A program made the translations under genes and the position numbers. The notes below the pieces were generated by a model. The model had not been told where the DNA came from and did not search any database. It saw only the letters and a list, made by a program, of their open reading frames with translations. This document shows positions 59,145 to 64,000 of a stretch of DNA of 64,000 nt, one piece after another. The stretch is from NCBI RefSeq assembly GCF_033568475.1, contig NC_133122.1:187445449-187509448 (forward strand), given 5' to 3'. Source of the DNA: Henckelia pumila. Its lineage: Eukaryota; Streptophyta; Magnoliopsida; Lamiales; Gesneriaceae. Position 1 is the first letter of the stretch. Each line of letters starts with the position of its first letter.

Positions 59145-61955
59145 TGTGGGGACCCGGGTTGCTAATCTTATCTTAGGGCAATTAACGATTAATAAATAAT
59201 TAATCTACAAACCAAGAGCTATTTTTTTTTTTTTAAAAACTGAGCACCTCGCTCGATCGGGTAAACTTGCCCGATCGAGCGAGCAAGAATATCCTGCTCT
59301 CGGGTCTGAACATATTTGGCCTCGCTCGATCGGTGGAAATCATCCGATCGAGCGAGCCCAAAACTCACTTCTCTGCTTTGGAAAATCACAGGCCGCGCTC
59401 GATCCGCAAAAGTCACCCGATCGAGCGGCTCCAAATTCTGAAAATTCTGCTGCAACTTAATGCTGTCAAACTTGGAATATAAAGATATCTAGTCTTATAC
59501 AAGCTACAAAATAATATACATGCATTGACAAATAAATCCTAACTCATAAATACATCAATTTATGAATATAAACTAGGATTTACCAAATAGAAACATGTAC
59601 AAGATTCTTGGTCTTCTAACATGTTATTAACAATACATATCATCTGCTTAAAACCCGAATCACCACATACTATCTCTCTTCTCAAGCTATCCAAGCCAAC
59701 TCTAGCTTGATCATGCCCCAACCTGATGCAATGCACACATACAAACAAAGCAACAACCGGATAACTCCGGTGAGAATAAATCTCAGTATGAAAGACATGC
59801 ATATACATCATAAAAGCATATGGAATCTATATGCTATAAAACTCTAAAACCATAAAACATGTAATAACATGTAGATCATAGAATCATCATCGACTCTTAA
59901 ACTCTTAACGCATAATGATTCATCTAAAGAAAGAGCTCATATTCATATCTAGAATAGCGTATCACAACATGCTAGCATTTATATCTGCATAATCTAAACC
60001 ATAGCAATCTCTAGGTTAATGCATAAATGCAATGTATGTGCCAAGGAATAGGCTATCAAATCTGATACCAATAAGCTTAGTTCTTGGGATCCCGGGGAAT
60101 AAAATCTTTAACTAACCACCGACTCTCCCAATCGAGGTGGTGTTAAATATCTTAATTTCCCTGACTTTGGTGCAACTATAGTGAGTCATCTAGCTCTGGA
60201 TATAAATCTATATTCCGTGCCATGAGTCATTTGACTCTGGAAGTAAATCTACATTCCACGCCACTCACTACAGTTCTCCAAACGTCATATGCACTCTAGG
60301 CCATTCTGCCCTCTGTGCTATTCAAGGTAGGGTTCAAGATGAATGCAACATAATCTGTATGCATTAATCAAATAAATACTGATAAACATCTTGAACACAT
60401 AAGTCAATATTCATAGCAACAAAAGCAAGTAAATCACATAAGAGCACTTAAACAACTAAGTATGTGATTTCAGGATAACTCAAAAACCACCACGTTCTCG
60501 AGTTGTTCTACCTGGCAAGAATAATGTCAACTCATACCTTTCATCGCGATTCAAACATCTTGAATCTGTTGCCAATGCTGAGTATCTCAAAGCTAGCCAA
60601 ATCAGTCATACAATTCTGCTCATTTCAATCAATGCTACTTGACGTTATTTTTTTGATTCAACTTCAAACACTTCAAGTCATTCGAACTCGAACACGTCGA
60701 TTCAACTTCGATAATCTTCAATTCAAATCTGAAATAGATTATAACATATCTAAACATCAATTCCAATCTGAATCGATGATTCTTTAAAGCTTATACAATT
60801 CAAATCTTGCTAATACGATCGGAATTCAAACCGACGTCGCAACTATTCGAGTCCGATAAGTCTTTCGATTCAAATATATATCTACATTCTCAACATAATC
60901 TCATATTCAATTCATTCACAATAAACTTGAAGGTGAGCTCTAGATATGTAGAATGCATATCAATTCAAAATCTTGAACCGGCGGCATAACGGTACGATTT
61001 CGGTCTTTCCAAAAGCATAACATCAATCGTACTATTCATCTCAACTCAAAAGCAACACCAATTCATCAACACAATTTCAAAATCATCAGCCCTAAAAATT
61101 CAGAAATATGAAAAATCTTTCAAAAATCGAAAACATGTTCAAACGACGATCTTTTCTCGATCCATCTTAGATATGCTATCGTCGTACATGCTAGAACACG
61201 TTTATACAATCAAATCTTAATTTTAACAACAACTTAAAATTCAAACATGGTAGAACTTCATAAAACTTACGTCAAAACGTAGCACTCGGAGCTGTGATCG
61301 CAAATATATGCTTAATCGAAAATTCTACCGGGCGGATTGAATTTAATCGGGACTTGAAAGAGTAAAATTGGCTTTGGAATGAATTTTCAGAACTCTCGGC
61401 TTCAGCTGCTGTAAATCCACGTGAGTGAAGCTAGGAATATGTGAAAAGTAGATATATATTGGCCTATTTGCAGTTTAGTCCCTGAACTTTGGCCTAATTG
61501 CAATTTAGTCCCCGGACAAGCGATTGAATTCAATTTCAATCCTAAATAAGTTAAGAATAATAGAATTTCATTCTAAACTCTAAATATTCTCAAATTAAAT
61601 ATTCTCGAATTAAAATTAAATCATTTCGGACCTTATCGCATTTTAGTCCTTGAACTACTCAATATTTGCAAATGGGTCCTTGCTCGGATTTCATCCTCAC
61701 ATTCAATATTTGATATTTATCATCTTGGAATTCACATATTAAATTCCATAAATATCAATTCAAATATTTTTAATCTTTTAATTTGACAATTCCGAATATT
61801 AAAATCTGAAAATCCAAAAATCCTCAAATTAAATCTGTCTGACCCGAAATTGAAATCTCTAATTTTCATAAATTCTTAAATTCATCTTTTCACTTTTATT
61901 CGGAATTTAAATCGTAAATCCCATAATTAAGAACTTAATATTTTTGGGCCTTACA
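59145..61955 (-). repeat. 3' LTR of a second minus-strand gypsy, full length
   Basis: On the minus strand it starts TGTAAGGCCCAAAAA (61955) after GAGGGGAGGAAT and ends GGTCCCCACA (59145), 2811 bases. Same family as the split LTR at 46262-54920: shared ends, shared CGCTCGATC palindrome trio, and shared AATTTAGTCC-rich start region. The partner LTR lies beyond the window. Confidence 0.8.
59249..59430 (-). repeat. Three CGATCG palindrome units in the LTR
   Basis: GCTCGATCGGG - spacer - CCCGATCGAGC at about 59251, a second at about 59323 and a third at about 59395, spaced about 72 bases. This is the homologue of 46381-46565. Confidence 0.8.
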
Positions 61956-64000
61956 ATTCCTCCCCTCTAAGGAATGATTTCGTCCTCGAAATCGCATTCG
62001 ATCTGACTGCGGATTCTCGTAAGCTGTATAGCTGACTGAAGTAATACTGACTTCAATTCTCCGAGCTTTCGATATCTATTCTGATATCTTCTCTTCTATC
62101 GTATCTTAATCTTCTTTCTGATTGCTTCTGCAATACATATAATCACTGAGTCAACTTATATCTAAGTTGCTCTTTCTCGTGATCTAATTCTACATCAGTT
62201 AGTCTGTCTTGCTTACAAGCTTATAGACTTCTGTTATATCTGAATTGCATGCACATACATATTCTAGCTGATATTCTTCAGCCAATTCATATGGATAACA
62301 ATTCATCTATCTGACAATTCACGATTGAGTATTAATCAACTAGCTAGATCAAATACTCATAGCTTCTAAAATCTCTTTCTGAACCTAATGATGCTTGGGA
62401 AAATTTTCTTTTTTGATCATTCTGATCAATCAATCATCAAAATACTGTCTTTATATCTATCAAATAGCTGTCACAGGAATCATAGTAATCAAGTGGCAAA
62501 TAATCAATCAATTAGTACCGAATCTAGTACTATCGTTCTGAGAATATCCTCGGAAATCTGGATAATCACATCTGATAATCCACTAATCAGAGGATGGTAT
62601 AATGAAATCTCATACAACCAAACACTCAGAACATCTGACAATCAATGCCACAATCTAGAAAACAAATCTAAAGTCTCTATCTTGACAATAGATTTTCATA
62701 ATTCCTGTAATCTGATCATCTTGCTAAATGCATAACCAGTATCTTTTTATGTTTGTATCATATCTAATACAACATATTCATGAATCTGTCGAAATCTACT
62801 ACACTCTAAACCGCAAAATCATGACGATTCGAGTAGATTCAAACTAAAGTCGTTCACAAAGTTGATCTATTTTCAACTCTTATGTAACTAATCTGTTACA
62901 TAAATCACTTGAGTTCTTCTTTTTTGCTTCTTTTACCGGAATTTTAGTATTGGTACTGTCAATTTTGTCGTATCTGTTTTCATTGCTTTCACCAATACTG
63001 ATTTCCAAGTAATGACTACATGTAAGTCATACATGTTTAGACAACTGAATGGATATTAAATCTGTTGTCATATGCCTTTTTCAGAATCTGATATTCCATG
63101 TCTAGAATATCTAGCATAATCAACGATTATTTACTGCAACATTCATCTGTTCTGCTCTGCTGTCTTATCTCATATCTTAATCTAGCATTTTCAATCAATA
63201 TTCTATTGCCTGATCTTAGATCAATGTTGCTTTTATCTTTCCAAACCAATCGAGTTTAGCTTGGATCGCAACAATTCTGATCATTTAAGTATCTGTCAAG
63301 CATAAATATTCAACAAGTACAGATCTGTACCCACTAAATCCATCAATTATCTAAAACCCATAAATCTTGCTTCTAGTCTGAATCTGCATTTCTATCAGTT
63401 ACGAGCCAAATACATCAAGATACACTGAATAAACACATCAAATAATCAATAATTCTCAAATTTCAAATCAAAGGAACTCGCTCAAGGAAATGTCAGTCAA
63501 AATCAAATATTCTGAATGACAGCGAGTGAATCAAAGTAGACTCTAGCAAAGAATAAGAGTCAATCAACATCAATCGAGGTCAAATAACACAACCTCTGAA
63601 TCGATATCAAGAAATTCAAGAATCATGATTTCTATGATGTAATAGCTTCAGCAAAATTGAAGAAAAAGCTCCACTGTAACTGATTTTTCTTATTCTCTAT
63701 TGATATGAGTTCATTTATTAATTCTTAATTCTCAGCTGACAATAGTTGAATATACTCTTTTCGACTTAACCTATTGTCATAGAATTAATCATCATTTTGG
63801 TACTACATAACTCGTTTCTACTCAATCTTCTAGCTGTTTCTGGAGTTCTTTAGTTCACATAATGCTCTGCTATACGAGTTGCCATAATACTTTCGTACTA
63901 GACACCAATCTATGTAGAACTACATTCATGTCGTAGAAAGGTCGAAATATGTCATTGAACTATGTCTGTACATTCTAACCACTGACATAGCTGTCAATTC
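61956..64000 (-). pseudogene. Heavily decayed gypsy pol, minus strand
   Basis: The purine tract and the GAGGACGAAAT motif precede the LTR as in related elements. Upstream on the minus strand only scraps are legible: near 62500-62570 ISEDILRTIVLDS matches the integrase segment after QTDGQSE. Farther right I recognise no clear RT or RNase H block. It continues past the window edge. Confidence 0.55.

Overview
This is nuclear DNA of a flowering plant, most likely a eudicot. Genes have GT-AG introns, and one carries the 9-base micro-exon typical of ANT/AIL genes. The rest is AT-rich and packed with plant transposons (Ty1/copia, Ty3/gypsy, Helitron, CACTA, hAT, PIF/Harbinger and Mutator-like MITEs, a tRNA-derived SINE). 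I cannot name the species.

Only two host genes are well supported. (1) An AINTEGUMENTA-type AP2 transcription factor on the minus strand (1104-3927, nine exons, 634 aa predicted). (2) A two-RRM, hnRNP-like RNA-binding protein on the plus strand (36403-37710, two exons, 394 aa). The second has two copies of a perfect E2F-type site inside a duplicated 33-base block just upstream of its start codon.

Layout: 1-1103 flank with a small Helitron; 1104-3927 ANT; 3928-6241 ANT upstream region; 6242-16788 a Ty1/copia element (TSD CATGA) that swallowed a second, opposite copia (6585-11083) and a block of gypsy LTR sequence (11399-14802); 16789-24463 intergenic DNA with a hAT-like MITE, a SINE, a PIF-like MITE and a 359-base foldback; 24464-28381 a Tat-lineage gypsy with gag-protease, split by a solo LTR with an exact TSD; 28918-33303 a decayed minus-strand copia; 33304-36174 AT-rich DNA with two MITEs; 36175-37710 the RRM gene and its promoter; 38157 onward a CACTA end that runs into a decayed gypsy element.

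From 38.9 kb to the right edge the window is a stack of nested, mostly dead gypsy elements. They include a plus-strand chromovirus remnant (43393-46261), a minus-strand element (46262 to about 56130) split by a plus-strand gag-only element with two LTRs and a perfect TSD (47720-54258), a SIRE-like copia integrase remnant, a pol-LTR-PBS junction (57689-59144), and another minus-strand element leaving the window (59145-64000).

The host genes show no operon-like cooperation. Recurring themes among the transposons are arrays of short CG-rich palindromes in the LTRs of at least four families, and premature stops that are almost all C-to-T or G-to-A transitions, as expected from decay of methylated cytosine.
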